64,000 bases of DNA from Clostridium sp. UBA701 (lineage in GTDB: Bacteria > Bacillota > Clostridia > Clostridiales > Clostridiaceae): positions 20,203 to 84,202 of the forward strand of contig DBMJ01000013.1 of the NCBI GenBank assembly GCA_002298125.1, written 5' to 3'. The notes under the pieces are model-generated. The model was not told where the DNA came from. It ran no database searches and was given only the letters and a program-made list of their open reading frames with translations. A program made the translations under genes and the position numbers. Below, piece by piece: positions 63,033 to 64,000 of this stretch; position 1 is the stretch's first letter; each line of letters opens with the position of its first letter.

Positions 63033-63566
63033 CTACATACAGTATTCCTTTGTAAGTCCTTCATAAATTTTTTCTTTATTGCGGAGCTCTAATAAGTCCT
63101 GAGGCCCAATGAGCTCTGGTGTTTTATCCGAATAAAAGATACTGCTTTTTATCAAGAGCTCAGAGACAAACTGTGAGCAAAAATAATGATTTTTTCTTCT
63201 AAGTGGTCTATTTATGAGCACCCCGAATAATCCTATAAAGTTATATCTGTATTTATCCTTATCTCTAAGGAAGCTGTCAAGCTCACTTCTTAGTGTATCT
63301 AATTGCTCTTTTGTAACCTTCACCTTGTAAATTACGCACTCACATCTGTGAAATTTTCTATATACCCCTTCATAGATGCTCTCCTCCACAAGCCCCCCTG
63401 AAAAAGGATTGTTGGGATTAATTCTTCCAAAGGAATACATAGCCTTAAAGCTATTGTCAAAGCTAATAGAGGAATGTATGTATTTAGTTTCTACGAAAAT
63501 ATTTATTGCTTTAGAGAGCCATGTGCCCGTCTTTGAAAAAATCAAATATATATATATGTCACTCAT
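63033..63566 (-). CDS. Permuted papain-like (YiiX/NlpC-type) hydrolase
   Basis: 177 residues. His in ETKYIHSSISF near residue 31 precedes the Cys in NHYFCSQFVSELLI near residue 130, the order of permuted NlpC/P60 or YiiX-type enzymes. Likely hydrolyses an amide or thioester, perhaps of cell wall or lipid; substrate unknown. No signal peptide. The ribosome site is weak (GGGGATGGGG spaced far). Confidence 0.65.
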   Translation of the reverse strand: MSDIYIYLIFSKTGTWLSKAINIFVETKYIHSSISFDNSFKAMYSFGRINPNNPFSGGLVEESIYEGVYRKFHRCECVIYKVKVTKEQLDTLRSELDSFLRDKDKYRYNFIGLFGVLINRPLRRKNHYFCSQFVSELLIKSSIFYSDKTPELIGPQDLLELRNKEKIYEGLTKEYCM

Positions 63567-63767
63567 TCTTTGTGTTACCCCATCCCCAATAGTTATAATT
63601 TAAAAAAGAAGACACTGCTATTGATAACCATTATACCTCATTATGGCAATTATGCACAATAAATTAAAATACTCTCCATTATTAAGCCTGTGAAGAAAAG
63701 TCTGTAAAATGAAAAACATTTTAGCTTTCAATGATAAAATAAAAATATCATAGCAGGCTGTTTTATT

Positions 63768-64000
63768 ATAGGAAAAAGAAAAGAAGGACTAACTGAGGGA
63801 AAAAAGAATATTATTGCTGATTTAATTAAGGAATATGACATCCAATCAGCAGAAGATATTCAAGAAGCACTAAAAGACCTGCTTGGTGGTACAATTGAAA
63901 GTATGTTTGCTGCTGAAATGGACAACCATTTGAGATATGCTCCATATGAGCGTACAGATAGTAATAATGCAAGTAACGGAAAGAAACAAAAGATGATTCG
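63768..64000 (+). mobile_element. IS256-family transposase, 5' part, edge-truncated
   Basis: Open frame to the window end reading GKRKEGLTEGKKNIIADLIK, EYDIQSAEDIQEALKDLLGG and MFAAEMDNHLRYAPYER, the N terminus of IS256 (mutator) transposases. The expected ATG before GK is ATA here, and no ATG, GTG or TTG lies upstream before a stop, so the copy may be inactive or start at a rare codon. No terminal inverted repeat was recognised. 3' part outside. Confidence 0.75.

Overview
The window looks like chromosome from an anaerobic, spore-forming, low-GC Clostridium (Clostridiaceae). Coding regions are AT-rich, Shine-Dalgarno sites are strong, and TTG and GTG starts are frequent. The genes point the same way: a Csp-like tandem subtilisin, a GerMN lipoprotein, a CAP/SH3 lipoprotein, a DUF1540 protein, a T-box in front of serS, and a SipW/TasA fibre operon. 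No rRNA, tRNA or CRISPR array was seen.

Layout. 1-16.9 kb is mostly core: a tandem subtilase (cut by the window edge), an XRE regulator with an S24-like tail, a DUF3783 protein, cyclophilin, a DUF4325 protein and glutamate racemase on the minus strand; a long glutamine synthetase on plus; an ECF-type sigma factor with a membrane beta-propeller protein; a 2H phosphoesterase; then murA, walJ, a GerMN lipoprotein, a SEC-C protein, a LysE exporter and rlmH. 16.9-25.2 kb is an accessory block starting exactly at the 3' end of rlmH. The last codons of rlmH recur at about 18.37 and 23.52 kb next to AAAACCTCA / TGAGGTTTT inverted ends, and a decayed copy lies at 25.13 kb. This is the architecture of serial SCC-like integrations at rlmH. 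The block carries DUF2785, XRE regulators, an ARMT1-like (DUF89) protein, a RelB-type antitoxin with a broken toxin, a MraY-like transferase, and a LytTR/LiaF-like pair. No recombinase gene is visible.

25.4-37.6 kb continues as accessory DNA: a GyrI-like regulator, a methyltransferase, a large IPKTG cell-wall protein, an orphan AgrA/AgrC-type two-component system that looks GC-richer than its surroundings, a MATE pump and small hypotheticals. 37.8-53.6 kb holds a MarR-controlled heterodimeric ABC exporter, a PadR/HAAS/DUF4097 operon, T-box-serS, a MutS-like ATPase, a PD40 protein, a GapB-like dehydrogenase, a PHP phosphoesterase and a chemoreceptor. 53.6-57.9 kb is a five-gene minus-strand operon: a putative sortase-anchored protein, SipW-type signal peptidase and three TasA-like secreted proteins. 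It is bracketed by near-identical terminators and by GGGGACGGTTCTT repeats. 58-64 kb carries a CAP lipoprotein, an ABC-F ATPase, a previously uncalled 41-residue small gene with its own promoter, a SIMPL protein, a Gly/Pro/Tyr-repeat coat-like protein, a papain-like hydrolase and the start of an IS256-type transposase.

The most notable observation is the set of rlmH-derived attachment-like sites, which suggests an SCC-type or rlmH-targeting integration hotspot in a clostridium. The SipW/TasA operon with its own anchor candidate is second, and the 41-residue small gene third.
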